From Planktomarina sp. (GTDB lineage Bacteria; Pseudomonadota; Alphaproteobacteria; Rhodobacterales; Rhodobacteraceae), in assembly GCA_016780825.1 (NCBI GenBank), contig JADHLF010000022.1, positions 1 to 37,600 of the forward strand: a stretch of 37,600 nt of DNA. The letters are read 5' to 3'. The position numbers and the translations under genes are program-made. Shown one piece after another: positions 15,205 to 25,085 of the stretch; position 1 is the first letter of the stretch; the number at the start of each line of letters is the position of its first letter. The notes under the pieces were generated by a model that saw only the letters and a list, made by a program, of their open reading frames with translations, did no database searches and was not told where the DNA came from.

Positions 15205-16687
15205 CCGGCGCGCCCTCCCCCTTATCCTCGTAATGATCTGCAATCAGACGGTTCAAGGCCCGAACGCCCCATCCGGTGGCGCCTTTTGGGGCAAAGGCGC
15301 TTTCTGCGGCAATGGAGGCCACGCCGGCGATATCCAGATGCGCCCAAGGCATATCCTCTTTCACAAACCGCTGCAAAAACTGCGCAGCTGTGATCGATCC
15401 CGCTGCCCGTGTGCCCACATTTTTCATATCTGCAATGCGTGATTTGAGCATTTTATCATAGGCCGGCGCCAAGGGCATCCGCCAAGCGCCTTCGCCTTCA
15501 GCTGTCGCCGCCGTGATGAAATCCTTAGACAATTTGTCATTATTGGAAAATACGCCGGCCATTTCATGACCCAAACCAATGATGATGGCGCCGGTCAAAG
15601 TCGCCAAGTTGATCATGCCGCTCGGCGCGAAACGCTCTTGAGTGTACCAAAGAATATCGGCCAAAACCAAACGCCCTTCGGCATCTGTATTGATGACTTC
15701 AACCGTATCGCCTTTCATAGATTTGATAACATCGCCAGGGCGCACTGCATTGCCGGAGGGCATATTTTCCACCAAGCCCACGACGCCAACCACATTTGCC
15801 TTCGCCCCGCGCTTTGCCAAGGCCTTCATCACCCCGGCAACAACGCCCGCGCCGCCCATATCCATTGTCATATCTTCCATGCCGGCAGCCGGTTTCAAGG
15901 AAATGCCGCCTGTATCAAAAACAACCCCTTTGCCCACCAAAGCAAATGGCGCCTCTTCGCCGCCGCCCTCCCAGCGCATGACGACCACCTTCGAGGGGCT
16001 GTCGGACCCCTGGCCCACGCATAATAGGGTGCGCATACCGAGTTTTTCCAGCTCCGCCTCTTCCAGCACTTCAACCTTGAGCCCCAAATCGCTCAAAGCC
16101 ACAAGTTGCTCCGCAAAATGGCTTGTTGTCAGCACATTGGCCGGCGCGTTGGTCAGATCGCGGGTGAAAAATACCCCGTCCAATACGGCCATTTTCGTCT
16201 CAATCTCCGCCTGCTGTTCCAGAGCATCGGCGCCCATCACCTCAACATCAAATGGTTTTGGAGTCGCGTCGCTTTTTTGGTCCAAATACTCATAATTGCG
16301 TAGCGCCATGCCCTCGATTAAATCGCTGATCCGCTTAAATTTGCTACAGGCTATGATAAAGCGCTCACTGACGCTGGCCTTGGCCAGTTCCACGCCACAG
16401 CTGCGCACCTCGCTTTGTGTGGCGTTGCGGTTGATCTTCGCCACGCTGACCGCGCAGGCCACCAAGCCCGTGGGGTAGGATAGGGTGATCACCTTCCCTG
16501 ATCCTAAGTCTTTAAAACCTTTAGAGTCCAAAAATCTCGCCAGGGCCCCCTTGGTTGCCTTGTTGATCCGACGCGCCACCGCATCCATGCGGCCGTCCTC
16601 TTGTACCAAAAGAACGATTTGCCCCTCATGGTCCTGCAAGCGATCTAAATCCAACTCAGAGACGGTAAATTTTGGCAAGGGTGTCAT
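15197..16687 (-). CDS. pepA: Leucyl aminopeptidase (M17)
   Basis: 496 residues, a normal length for PepA. It is a dinuclear Zn/Mn cytosolic aminopeptidase that removes N-terminal Leu and similar residues; in some bacteria PepA also binds DNA. The signature NTDAEGRL is at 333-340, and VGKGVVFDTGG (Lys253, Asp258) supplies other metal and catalytic residues. The start ATG follows AAAAAGGA. It diverges from lptF with about 120 bp between. Confidence 0.96.
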   Translation of the reverse strand: MTPLPKFTVSELDLDRLQDHEGQIVLLVQEDGRMDAVARRINKATKGALARFLDSKGFKDLGSGKVITLSYPTGLVACAVSVAKINRNATQSEVRSCGVELAKASVSERFIIACSKFKRISDLIEGMALRNYEYLDQKSDATPKPFDVEVMGADALEQQAEIETKMAVLDGVFFTRDLTNAPANVLTTSHFAEQLVALSDLGLKVEVLEEAELEKLGMRTLLCVGQGSDSPSKVVVMRWEGGGEEAPFALVGKGVVFDTGGISLKPAAGMEDMTMDMGGAGVVAGVMKALAKRGAKANVVGVVGLVENMPSGNAVRPGDVIKSMKGDTVEVINTDAEGRLVLADILWYTQERFAPSGMINLATLTGAIIIGLGHEMAGVFSNNDKLSKDFITAATAEGEGAWRMPLAPAYDKMLKSRIADMKNVGTRAAGSITAAQFLQRFVKEDMPWAHLDIAGVASIAAESAFAPKGATGWGVRALNRLIADHYEDKGEGAPGE

Positions 16688-16810
16688 GGGCGTTCCTTTT
16701 TAAAAAAATATGAGCAAAGCCTAGCCTGTTGCATTGATTTTGACCAGATTCATGTTTCTGTTCGGTGCAATTTCCTTTAGCAGTGAACAGAAGATCACTG
16801 CGGGGGCCAT

Positions 16811-17929
16811 ATGGGGCGGATCAACACATATATTCTAAAGCAATTGCTCACAATGTTTGGGTTTTTTGCATTGGTGTTGGTGTTGATCTATTGGATCAAT
16901 CGCGCGGTGCGCCTGTTCGATCGGCTAATTGCCGATGGCCAATCCGCATTGGTCTTTTTAGAGTTCACCTCGCTCACCCTGCCCTGGATGATTTTTGCAA
17001 TCGCCCCAATCGCCGGATTTGCCGCGGTGATCTATGTGGTCCATCGCTTGGCGACCGACCGGGAATTGGTCGTCATGCAAACCGCGGGCCTATCGGTGGC
17101 GCAAATTGCCAAGCCTGTTTGGATTTTTGCCATCAGCCTGGCCGTCCTAACCCTGGTCCTCAGCAGCATCTTGGTCCCGATTAGCCAAGCTCAATTGCAT
17201 CAAAGGCAGATGGAAGTTGCGGAAAATCTGACGGCAAGGCTGCTGACCGAAGGCAAGTTCTTAACCCCGAGTGATACCGTCACCTTTTATTTACGCCATA
17301 TCACCGCGGAAGGTGAGCTTGAGGGGGTTTTCCTCAATGACGCGTCAAACCCGGCTAAAAATATCACCTATTCTGCGGCCAAGGCCTTTTTGGTGCGCTC
17401 GGTGGATGGGCCGCGTTTGGTGTTGATTGACGGGGTGATTCAAAACCTGGATCTTGCGACCGAAAAGCTGGCCGTGACCCGATTTAATGATTTTGTCATA
17501 AATATTGGCCAAATCGTCAGCCCCGGTGGCACGGCCATCAAAGGCTCGAGACATTATACCAGCCTGCGGCTGATCGCCCAACTCATCGGCGCGCCGGACA
17601 TGAAACAGAGCGCCCGTTTTGACGTGCTTTATACGCTGCATCAGCGACTGGCAGGGCCGGTGTTATCGGTCTTTCTGGTGCTGATTGGATTTGCCGTCAT
17701 GGTGACAGCCCGTTACAGCCGATTCGGCCTCTGGCGTCCAATCTTAATGGCGGTCATCTGCCTGATTTTGGTCAAATTTGTTGAAGGCCTATGCTTAGAT
17801 TACAGTCGCCAAAGTCAGGATGCGCTTTGGGTTCTATACCTGCCAGCGCTCTTTGGCGCTATGCTGTCTTACGGCATCATCTTCAAGGCCGATCAAATTT
17901 GGATCTCAGATAAGGCGCCGAGCTTATGA
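16811..17929 (+). CDS. lptF: LPS export ABC transporter permease LptF
   Basis: 372 residues. Three N-terminal transmembrane segments (about 10-32, 52-75, 98-120), a periplasmic beta-jellyroll region (about 125-265) and three C-terminal segments give the YjgP/YjgQ permease layout. With LptG and LptB2 (not in the window) it pulls lipopolysaccharide from the inner membrane towards LptC, LptA and LptD. It is first of a rightward run; the last four bases overlap the lptG start (ATGA). GGGGG lies just before the ATG. Confidence 0.93.
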   Translation: MGRINTYILKQLLTMFGFFALVLVLIYWINRAVRLFDRLIADGQSALVFLEFTSLTLPWMIFAIAPIAGFAAVIYVVHRLATDRELVVMQTAGLSVAQIAKPVWIFAISLAVLTLVLSSILVPISQAQLHQRQMEVAENLTARLLTEGKFLTPSDTVTFYLRHITAEGELEGVFLNDASNPAKNITYSAAKAFLVRSVDGPRLVLIDGVIQNLDLATEKLAVTRFNDFVINIGQIVSPGGTAIKGSRHYTSLRLIAQLIGAPDMKQSARFDVLYTLHQRLAGPVLSVFLVLIGFAVMVTARYSRFGLWRPILMAVICLILVKFVEGLCLDYSRQSQDALWVLYLPALFGAMLSYGIIFKADQIWISDKAPSL

Positions 17930-19023
17930 TTTTGCATTTGTATTTTGCCCGCCGTTTTGCCTTGGCATTTACCTATGTTTTGGGCGGTTTTTTGGTTTTG
18001 GTGGTCTTGCTGGATTTCATCGAACAAATGCGCCGGTTTCGCGGCGTGGAGGTCACGCTCAGCCAAAAAGCGCAGTTGGTGGCGCTGAACGTACCGGCAA
18101 CACTCTATCAAATGCTGCCGCTGGTCACCGTTCTGTGCTCAATCATGTTGTTTTTAAGCCTGGCCCGCAGCAGTGAATTGGTGGTCACCCGGGCGGCAGG
18201 GCGCTCAGCTCTGCGCGCGCTCTACGGCCCCCTCCTCACCTCGCTGCTGATCGGGCTTTTGGCTGTGGCGATGATCAACCCAATCGTTGCCGGCACGCAA
18301 AAGAAATACGAGCTGCTTCTGTCGAGTTTCTTCACATCAAGGGTCAGTGCCGTTGCCGTCTCAAGCACCGGACTTTGGTTGCGCCAAGGCGACGAGCACG
18401 CGCAAACGGTCATACATGCCAAGCGTAGCAATTTGGACGGCACGCGGTTGTTTGACGTGGCCCTTTACGAGTTCGACCTCAGCGGCAAGGCCACCCGACG
18501 CATTGCAGCCACAACCGCGACTTTGGAGGACGGTTTTTGGGATCTTATCAATGCGAAAGAGTGGCAGTTGCAGATCGGGGGCAATCCGGAGGCTGAGGCA
18601 GATAAGAAAAGGCAATATAAAATTCCAACGGAATTGACGAAAGACCATATTCACGACAGCTTTGGCAGCCCATCTTCTATTCCGATCTTGCAATTGCCCG
18701 CCTTTATCAATCAATTGGAAAAGGCAGGCTTTTCCGCCAGGCGCCATCGGGTTTGGTTTCACATGGAGATGGCTCTGCCGTTGTTTCTGGCCTCAATCGT
18801 CATGATCGGCGCAGGGTTCACGATGCGACACGGAAGGCAAAATCGAACAGGTCTGCGCGTGCTCCTGACCTTATTATTTGGCTTTGGTCTTTATTTTCTG
18901 CGCAATTTCGCCCAAATTCTCGGTGAAAATGGCCAGCTACCAGAGATTTGGGCGGCATGGATTCCACCCGTCGCGGCCATTGGGCTGTCCTTGGCGTTCC
19001 TTTTGCACACAGAGGACGGATAG
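17926..19023 (+). CDS. lptG: LPS export ABC transporter permease LptG
   Basis: 365 residues with the same permease plan as the gene before it: an N-terminal membrane block (YVLGGFLVLVVLLDFIEQMRRF), a periplasmic domain and a C-terminal membrane block ending in LSLAFLLHTEDG. It forms a heterodimer with LptF. It starts inside the lptF stop and ends directly before the lptD ATG (TAGATG), so the three genes are translated from one message. Confidence 0.93.
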   Translation: MILHLYFARRFALAFTYVLGGFLVLVVLLDFIEQMRRFRGVEVTLSQKAQLVALNVPATLYQMLPLVTVLCSIMLFLSLARSSELVVTRAAGRSALRALYGPLLTSLLIGLLAVAMINPIVAGTQKKYELLLSSFFTSRVSAVAVSSTGLWLRQGDEHAQTVIHAKRSNLDGTRLFDVALYEFDLSGKATRRIAATTATLEDGFWDLINAKEWQLQIGGNPEAEADKKRQYKIPTELTKDHIHDSFGSPSSIPILQLPAFINQLEKAGFSARRHRVWFHMEMALPLFLASIVMIGAGFTMRHGRQNRTGLRVLLTLLFGFGLYFLRNFAQILGENGQLPEIWAAWIPPVAAIGLSLAFLLHTEDG

Positions 19024-21159
19024 ATGAGATGGCTTCTTATCACAGTCCTTTGGATGTTTGGCGCGCAAGCACTTTGGGCTCAAGAGGCGGCCCATTTAAT
19101 TGCCGACCGCATTGACATTTTGCCCAATGGCACCCTGCGCGCCAGTGGCTCTGTAACAGTGTGGCATGACGGCGTTCAAATTACCGCTCAGGCCATCACC
19201 TATGCCAGCGGCGACGGGCGATTGTCGCTGACCGGGCCGATTAAGCTGCAAGACGGCAGCGGAACCGTCATACTGGCCGATCAAGCCGATCTTTCGCCCG
19301 ATCTTTCCGCGGGGATCATCACAAGTGCGCGGATCATCTTGAGCCAGCAAGTGCAAATTGCAGCGGCTCAGATTTCCCGTGTGAACGCGACCTATTCCGA
19401 AGCCTCGCATGTCTCTGCCACCTCCTGTTTTGTCTGCACAGGTCAAACGCCCCTTTGGCAAATTAGGGCCAAACGGATCGTGCATGACAGCGCCGAAAAG
19501 CAAATTTATTTTGAGCAAGCGCAATTGCGGGTGATCGGTCTACCCGTGTTTTTCTTTCCCTATTTGCGATTGCCCGATCCCAGCTTGAAACGCGCCACAG
19601 GATTTTTGGTCCCAGAGCTGACCACCTCGACGACCCTGGGCACCGCGATCCGCACCCCCTATTTCATTAAACTCGGCGATAATCGCGACATCACCCTGGC
19701 GCCAATGGTGTCTTCGCGCACCAAAACCCTCGGGCTGAGATATCGCCAAGCCTATCACACGGGAACCATCGAGCTTGAAGGCGCTTTTTCACGCGACGAG
19801 CTCCTAATTGGCCAGGATCGGGGCTACCTCTTCGGCACAGCCAATTTCGCTTTGGGCGGTGACTACGCCCTCAACGGACAGCTGCAAAGCACAAGCGATC
19901 CGGCCTATTTATTTGAATATGATGTCAAAGAAATTGACAGGCTGGAAAACAAAATCACCCTTGAGCGCAGCCAAAGCGACCGAAATATAGAGCTGCGGTT
20001 CTCGAACTATCATTCCTTGCGGGACAGTGAGAGCAATGCCACGCAACCAACTTTGGTCACCGAAGCCATCGCAGAGCAGCGCATCTATCCCAAGGGCTTG
20101 GGGGGCGTCTTTGATCTGGAAGCGAGCCTATTGACCAGCTACCGCTCCTCCACATCCCCCATCGACGGACCCGACAGCGGCGATGAGGTCGACGGCTATG
20201 ATACGCTGCGCCTCTCCTCGCTGGCCAATTATCGCCGCGATTGGGTGCTGCCCAAGGGCCTGGTGGTCGATTTCAGCGCGGAGCTCGAGGCTTCGCATTA
20301 CCTGGTGCGCCAACACGTCAATATTGCGCCTGCGAGCACAAGGATCAGCGGCGGTGGCGCCCTGGGCCTACGCTGGCCCCTCGCCCAGAGGTTCGCCGGG
20401 GGCACCGTGCAGCGGCTCGAACCACGCATTCAATTGGCCGGTGTCATGTCGCAGTCAAACGCCATTCCCAATCAAGACAGCACGCAGGTCGAATTTGACG
20501 AGGGCAATCTGTTCCGCTTCAATCGCGCGCCGGGTTTTGATCTGGTCGAAACAGGTCCACGCATGAATATCGGGCTGGCCGGTGGCATTGAGTATCCCAA
20601 CCAAACCAAGATTGGCTGGGAGATTGGCCGAATTTATCGAACCGACAGCGCCACCAGCTTCACCAAGACCTCCGGCCTGAGCGGCCATGTGAGCGATTGG
20701 CTCCTCGCCGCCCATGTCCAAACCCCTTTTGGCATAGAATTGGTCGCGCGCAGCCTTCTGGAGAATGTCGGTTGGCTCAAAAAATCCGAAATTCGCGCCA
20801 GCTGGCACAGTCTCAAACATCGGCTGGATGCAACCTATGTTGGGCTAACCGCGGATGCGGCGGAAAATCGCAACGTGGCCTTGAGCTCACTTGCGTTGAA
20901 ATGGAATTACCAATTTTTGCCCGAATGGCGCTCCACCTCAGAATTTCAATTTGATTCCTCCATCGGTGAGGCGTCCAAATTCACATTTGGGTTGGAATAT
21001 TCGAATGAATGCGTCCTGGTCGATTTTTCGGCCTCGCGTCGCTTTGCAACATCCGCTACATTGACAGATAAAACTGAATTTGGTCTGAGTGTAGAACTGG
21101 CTGGATTTTCTACAGGCGTCAGAAACATAAAGAAAAGCCGTCAATGCGGCGCATCATAA
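19024..21159 (+). CDS. lptD: LPS assembly outer-membrane protein LptD
   Basis: 711 residues. A signal peptide (about 1-20, ending ALWAQ) precedes an LptA-like periplasmic domain (about 25-160) and a long C-terminal beta-barrel region. LptD with LptE inserts lipopolysaccharide in the outer leaflet. I find four cysteines in the mature part: Cys135 and Cys138 near the N-terminal domain, Cys663 and Cys708 near the C-terminus. This two-plus-two layout fits the inter-domain disulfides needed for E. coli LptD activity, though the N-terminal pair is closer together. It sits between lptG and the chaperone surA. Confidence 0.94.
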   Translation: MRWLLITVLWMFGAQALWAQEAAHLIADRIDILPNGTLRASGSVTVWHDGVQITAQAITYASGDGRLSLTGPIKLQDGSGTVILADQADLSPDLSAGIITSARIILSQQVQIAAAQISRVNATYSEASHVSATSCFVCTGQTPLWQIRAKRIVHDSAEKQIYFEQAQLRVIGLPVFFFPYLRLPDPSLKRATGFLVPELTTSTTLGTAIRTPYFIKLGDNRDITLAPMVSSRTKTLGLRYRQAYHTGTIELEGAFSRDELLIGQDRGYLFGTANFALGGDYALNGQLQSTSDPAYLFEYDVKEIDRLENKITLERSQSDRNIELRFSNYHSLRDSESNATQPTLVTEAIAEQRIYPKGLGGVFDLEASLLTSYRSSTSPIDGPDSGDEVDGYDTLRLSSLANYRRDWVLPKGLVVDFSAELEASHYLVRQHVNIAPASTRISGGGALGLRWPLAQRFAGGTVQRLEPRIQLAGVMSQSNAIPNQDSTQVEFDEGNLFRFNRAPGFDLVETGPRMNIGLAGGIEYPNQTKIGWEIGRIYRTDSATSFTKTSGLSGHVSDWLLAAHVQTPFGIELVARSLLENVGWLKKSEIRASWHSLKHRLDATYVGLTADAAENRNVALSSLALKWNYQFLPEWRSTSEFQFDSSIGEASKFTFGLEYSNECVLVDFSASRRFATSATLTDKTEFGLSVELAGFSTGVRNIKKSRQCGAS

Positions 21160-21171
21160 ACGAGGTTTGAA

Positions 21172-22371
21172 ATGATCAAGATCACCCTGCGCTTAGGCCT
21201 TGCAGCTCTTGTTCTGATCGGCTCGCTTCACAGCACAGCTCAGGCGCAAGGCGCGTTTGATCCGGTGATTTCTGTGAACAGAGCGGCCATCACCGCTTAT
21301 GAGCTGGAGCAACGCGAGCGTTTTTTGGAAATTTTACAGCGCTCCTCCGGCATGGCGCAGCGCGCGCGGGACACATTGATTGAAGATCGCTTGAAAATGG
21401 CAGCCTCTGATCGGGCCGGTATTGGATTGAGCGACGCGCAACTGGCCAAAGCCATGGAAGATTTCGCCGCCAATGCCAATCTCGAGCTCGATCAATTGCT
21501 GGAGACTTTGGCCAAAAGCGGCGTTGATGAGCAAACCTACCGCGATTTCATCGAAGCAGGGGTGACCTGGCGCGAACTTATTCGGGCCCGCTTTGCCGCG
21601 CGCAGTGCGCCCAGTGAAGCAGAAATTGACCGCGCGCTCGCCTCGGCCGGCGCTCAAGGCGGGGTCAAAGTGCTTTTGACTGAAATTGTTTTGCCCGCCG
21701 GATCTACCGAAGAGCTGAACAGCGCACGCCAAACGGCGGAGCGCTTGGGACGGATCACCTCAACCGCTGATTTCTCTGAACAGGCCCGCCGATTTTCGGT
21801 GGCGCAATCGCGGGTGAATGGCGGCCGGCTGGACTGGGCCAATCTGAGCGATTTGCCCGACGGTCTGCGTCCTATCATTTCGGGTTTGCGCCCAGGTCAG
21901 ATCACCACGCCCCTTGAGGTGACAAATGCCATCGTCTTGTTTCAATTGCGCGATGTGGCAGAGACCACTTCGCAATCCCCAGAAATCTCCGCCATGGAAT
22001 ACGCGCGTGTGCGTGGACCGGCGGATGCTGTAACAGCCGCCGCGCGCATGGCCGATACATGCGATGATTTTTACGGCGCGGTCAAAGCGGATCCGTCGCT
22101 CAGCTTCAAAATCCATTCCGAAAGCCCCGATCAAATTCCCCAAGCCTTATCGCTGCGACTGATGGGGCTTGATAAGAATGAATATGATGCCCTGCCAACA
22201 GCAGAGGGGGAACCGGCTGAAATTGTCATGCTCTGCGCACGGGTCTATGCGGCACTGGAAGATGTCTCGCGCGGACAAGTTGCAGATAATCTGCGCTCTG
22301 CGCGCATCTCGAGCCTGGCCGATGGGTTTCTCGCCGAGCTGCGCGCAAGTGCAGATATCGTCTATCATTAA
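21172..22371 (+). CDS. surA: SurA-like periplasmic peptidyl-prolyl isomerase/chaperone
   Basis: 399 residues with a clear signal peptide (about 1-25, ending AQAQ). The N-terminal helical chaperone part (about 30-150) is followed by one divergent parvulin domain (about 165-262; ARRFSVAQSRVNGGRLDW, LPDGLRPIISGLRPGQIT). E. coli SurA has two parvulin domains; here I see only one. The protein probably escorts outer-membrane proteins, including LptD, whose gene lies 12 nt upstream. Confidence 0.88.
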   Translation: MIKITLRLGLAALVLIGSLHSTAQAQGAFDPVISVNRAAITAYELEQRERFLEILQRSSGMAQRARDTLIEDRLKMAASDRAGIGLSDAQLAKAMEDFAANANLELDQLLETLAKSGVDEQTYRDFIEAGVTWRELIRARFAARSAPSEAEIDRALASAGAQGGVKVLLTEIVLPAGSTEELNSARQTAERLGRITSTADFSEQARRFSVAQSRVNGGRLDWANLSDLPDGLRPIISGLRPGQITTPLEVTNAIVLFQLRDVAETTSQSPEISAMEYARVRGPADAVTAAARMADTCDDFYGAVKADPSLSFKIHSESPDQIPQALSLRLMGLDKNEYDALPTAEGEPAEIVMLCARVYAALEDVSRGQVADNLRSARISSLADGFLAELRASADIVYH

Positions 22372-22416
22372 CGCCGATCGGGGTGGTGGTTTTACAAGGT
22401 TTCAAACCCAGAGCCG

Positions 22417-22445
22417 TTGACAGCTGGCGCTTTGAAATTTGATTT
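22417..22445 (+). promoter_or_regulatory. Possible internal promoter before pdxA
   Basis: A perfect -35 hexamer TTGACA (22417-22422) is followed after 17 nt by TGATTT (22440-22445), a weak -10. Transcription from here would start only about 10 nt before the likely TTG start of pdxA. It could allow pdxA-rsmA to be expressed apart from the lpt genes. Confidence 0.3.
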
Positions 22446-22462
22446 TTGGTACAGGTGCTTTG

Positions 22463-23452
22463 TTGAGAACAGATCAGACCACACGCGCGCCCCTTGCTGT
22501 CACCTGCGGCGATCCTGCGGGCATTGGGATTGAGATATTTCTGGCGGCACGAAAAGACATTGGCCCTGACATCCCGATGGTGCTATTTGCCGACCGGCAG
22601 CATCTGCCGCGCGATATTCCGGTCACGCTGTTTCAACCCGATACCGCGCCCCCTCCCCCAGATCACATTTGGCTGCATCAGATCGATTTCTCCCAGCCCG
22701 CACATCCCGGCCGCCCCGATCAGCGCAATGCAGCCGGGGTCATCGCGGCCATTGAACAGGCGGTGCGGCTCACCCAGGCCGGACAGATGGCCGGACTATG
22801 CACGGCGCCCATTCACAAGGCGATTTTGCAAGACGGGGCTGGGTTTCAATTTCCTGGGCATACGGAGTTTCTGGCGCATCTCTGCGGCGTTGAGCAGGTG
22901 GTGATGATGCTGACCTGCCCGGCCCTCTCTGTGGTCCCGCTCACCATTCATATTCCCATCAGCGATGTGCCAAAGTCCATCACTCGGGAGGTGTTTCACA
23001 GCACGGCCCATATCCTCCATGAGGCTTTGCGCCGAGACTTTGGCATTGCAGCACCGCGCATCAGCGTTGCCGGGCTCAATCCCCATGCCAGTGAAGGCGG
23101 AAAAATTGGCCGCGAAGACATAGACCAAATCACCCCTTGGATTGCCGAGCTGCAAAGCGCAGGACTGTCGATCACAGGGCCGCATTCCGCCGATACGATG
23201 TTTCACCCAAAGGCGCGCGCCGGATATGATGCGGCCCTGTGCATGTACCATGATCAGGCCTTGATCCCCATCAAAACCTTGGATTTTTCCGGCGGCGTGA
23301 ATGTCACCTTGGGGCTGCCCATCGTGCGCACATCTCCCGACCACGGCACCGCCTTTGATATCGCCGGTAAAGGCCTTGCGGACGCCTCCTCAATGGTTCA
23401 AGCCATTGGCTGTGCAGATCGCATGATAAGGGCGCGCCAAAATGCAAATTGA
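22463..23452 (+). CDS. pdxA: 4-hydroxythreonine-4-phosphate dehydrogenase
   Basis: About 329 residues. PdxA oxidises 4-phosphohydroxythreonine in the DXP-dependent pyridoxal phosphate pathway. The N-terminal VTCGDPAGIGIEI, the central FPGHTEFLAHL and the C-terminal MYHDQALIPIKTL and RTSPDHGTAFDIAG contain the metal-binding and substrate residues of the family. No ATG precedes the conserved region, so the start must be non-AUG: TTG at 22463 has ACAGG at a good distance; TTG at 22439 or 22460 are alternatives. The end overlaps rsmA by 11 nt. Confidence 0.92.
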   Translation: MRTDQTTRAPLAVTCGDPAGIGIEIFLAARKDIGPDIPMVLFADRQHLPRDIPVTLFQPDTAPPPPDHIWLHQIDFSQPAHPGRPDQRNAAGVIAAIEQAVRLTQAGQMAGLCTAPIHKAILQDGAGFQFPGHTEFLAHLCGVEQVVMMLTCPALSVVPLTIHIPISDVPKSITREVFHSTAHILHEALRRDFGIAAPRISVAGLNPHASEGGKIGREDIDQITPWIAELQSAGLSITGPHSADTMFHPKARAGYDAALCMYHDQALIPIKTLDFSGGVNVTLGLPIVRTSPDHGTAFDIAGKGLADASSMVQAIGCADRMIRARQNAN

Positions 23453-24278
23453 CGACCTTACCCCGCTGCGCGACGTGATCGCCACCCATGGATTAGCCGC
23501 AAAAAAATCTTTGGGCCAAAATTTTCTACTGGATCTCAACCTGACATCAAAAATTGCCAGATTGGCCGGAGATATAAGCGGCCATGACGTCTTAGAAGTC
23601 GGCCCCGGACCGGGAGGCTTAACGCGCGGGCTTTTGGCTGCCGGCGCACGCCGGGTTGTGGCCTTAGAAAAAGATCCCCGCTGCATGGCTGCGCTGGCGG
23701 AGATTTCTGCGGCCTATCCCGGCCGTTTGGATGTGTTCAATGCCGATGCTTTGGATTTTGACATGCGCGGCCAGCTCACCGGGCCGGTGCGCGTGGTGGC
23801 CAATCTGCCCTATAACGTGGGCACTGAGCTCTTGGTGCGCTGGCTAACACCGAAAGACTGGCCACCCTTTTGGAGCACTTTGACCTTAATGTTTCAAAAA
23901 GAAGTGGCAGAGCGGATCATCGCGAAACCCGGTTCAAAGGCCTATGGGCGCCTTGGTGTCCTGGCCCAATGGAAAAGCACCCCCTCTGTGGTGATGGAAC
24001 TGCCGCCAGAAGCCTTTACCCCGCCGCCGAAGGTCCACTCGGCGGTTGTACATCTCGAAGCCTTGGCGGAGCCACGCTTTCCAGCGCCCGCGGGGCTATT
24101 GTCGTCCACCGTTGCCATGGCGTTCAATCAGCGCCGAAAAATGCTCCGTTCGAGCCTGAAATCTGCAGCACCTGATATTGAAACCGCATTGCGCGATGCC
24201 GGACTAGAACCCACGGCGCGCGCCGAAGAAATTTCTCTAGAAGGTTTCTGCGCCTTGGCGCGCCGCTTGGCAAAATAG
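23442..24278 (+). CDS. rsmA: 16S rRNA dimethyladenosine methyltransferase
   Basis: 278 residues. RsmA (KsgA) dimethylates two adjacent adenines in the 3-prime hairpin of 16S rRNA. KKSLGQNFLLD is at 21-31, the SAM motif LEVGPGPGGLT at 51-61 and the catalytic NLPYN at 121-125. The start ATG lies inside pdxA (11-nt overlap). It is last of the lpt-surA-pdxA-rsmA run and converges with the DUF4167 gene; I see no clear terminator in the 53-nt gap. Confidence 0.96.
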   Translation: MQIDDLTPLRDVIATHGLAAKKSLGQNFLLDLNLTSKIARLAGDISGHDVLEVGPGPGGLTRGLLAAGARRVVALEKDPRCMAALAEISAAYPGRLDVFNADALDFDMRGQLTGPVRVVANLPYNVGTELLVRWLTPKDWPPFWSTLTLMFQKEVAERIIAKPGSKAYGRLGVLAQWKSTPSVVMELPPEAFTPPPKVHSAVVHLEALAEPRFPAPAGLLSSTVAMAFNQRRKMLRSSLKSAAPDIETALRDAGLEPTARAEEISLEGFCALARRLAK

Positions 24279-24331
24279 ATCAATAAACCAAGCTCTTTCC
24301 CAAGCGCGGCTGAGGCTCAAAGGGGTCTGAT

Positions 24332-24928
24332 TTATTCTTCCGGAAGAGGCGCAGGCTGGGCCTCTGCATCCGCTGCGGGCACCGCCGCGTCACTTGCCGG
24401 TTTTGCAGGGCGACGACGCAGGCGCGGTTTGGCAGGTTCTGTGCTTTTGGTTGGCTCTATCGGCGGCGTTTGCGCCAAATCCTCTGGGTTCAACGGTGCC
24501 AAATCTGGCTGCGGGGCGTCTGAAAAATCAGCGACATCCAATGCAGAGGGCATCTTGTTTGGTTCGTCATCGCCGCGATCCCGCCGCGCATCCACGCGAT
24601 CACTGCGTTCCTGATCCCGTTGAGCTTGTTTTTCACGATTCTCACGATCTTGCTGCTCGCGGCGGGCTTCGATTTCGCGCTGAGCTTCTGCCAAGAGTCG
24701 CATGTAATGTTCTGCGTGCTGCTGGAAGTTTTCAGCTGCCACACGGTCGCCTGACAATTGCGCATCGCGGGTAAGTTGTTGGTATTTTTCAATAATTTGC
24801 TGAGGCGTGCCACGCACCTTGCCCTCAGGCCCCGAACTGTCGAACACGCGGTTCATGATGTTGGCGCCGGAGCGGTTGTTATTGCTACGATTATTCTTCG
24901 AGCGAGGGCGCGTTTTTGAAGATCTCAT
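24332..24928 (-). CDS. DUF4167 domain protein
   Basis: 198 residues. The basic, Asn/Arg-rich N-terminus (SKNNRSNNNRSG) and the conserved segment FDSSGPEGKVRGTPQQIIEK followed by DRVAAENFQQHAEHYMRL (about 30-77) define DUF4167, a family found in Alphaproteobacteria. A helical, Glu/Arg/Gln-rich stretch (about 80-120) is followed by a Pro/Ala-rich, low-complexity acidic tail. The function is not established; the basic start suggests nucleic-acid or ribosome contact. It lies downstream of prfA-prmC, as often seen, with 157 nt between. That gap holds a CATGCC-TG-GGCATG palindrome (25005-25018) but no gene. Confidence 0.88.
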   Translation of the reverse strand: MRSSKTRPRSKNNRSNNNRSGANIMNRVFDSSGPEGKVRGTPQQIIEKYQQLTRDAQLSGDRVAAENFQQHAEHYMRLLAEAQREIEARREQQDRENREKQAQRDQERSDRVDARRDRGDDEPNKMPSALDVADFSDAPQPDLAPLNPEDLAQTPPIEPTKSTEPAKPRLRRRPAKPASDAAVPAADAEAQPAPLPEE

Positions 24929-25085
24929 GTTTTGAAAAAGCCTATTTGGCGACGGACCGATTAAGTACTAACTGCAATGGGTCATGATTGGGTTTAATGT
25001 CGTACATGCCTGGGCATGGTCTCGACGACCTGTACAAACCATGTTTGGGCCAAATCAGCAAGCGAAAAATCGCTATTTGTGCGGA

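Noticed and set aside
25005..25036. Possible tRNA or small RNA around the CATGCC-TG-GGCATG palindrome between prmC and DUF4167
   Set aside because: No cloverleaf, T-loop or terminator pattern can be formed; only the short palindrome remains.
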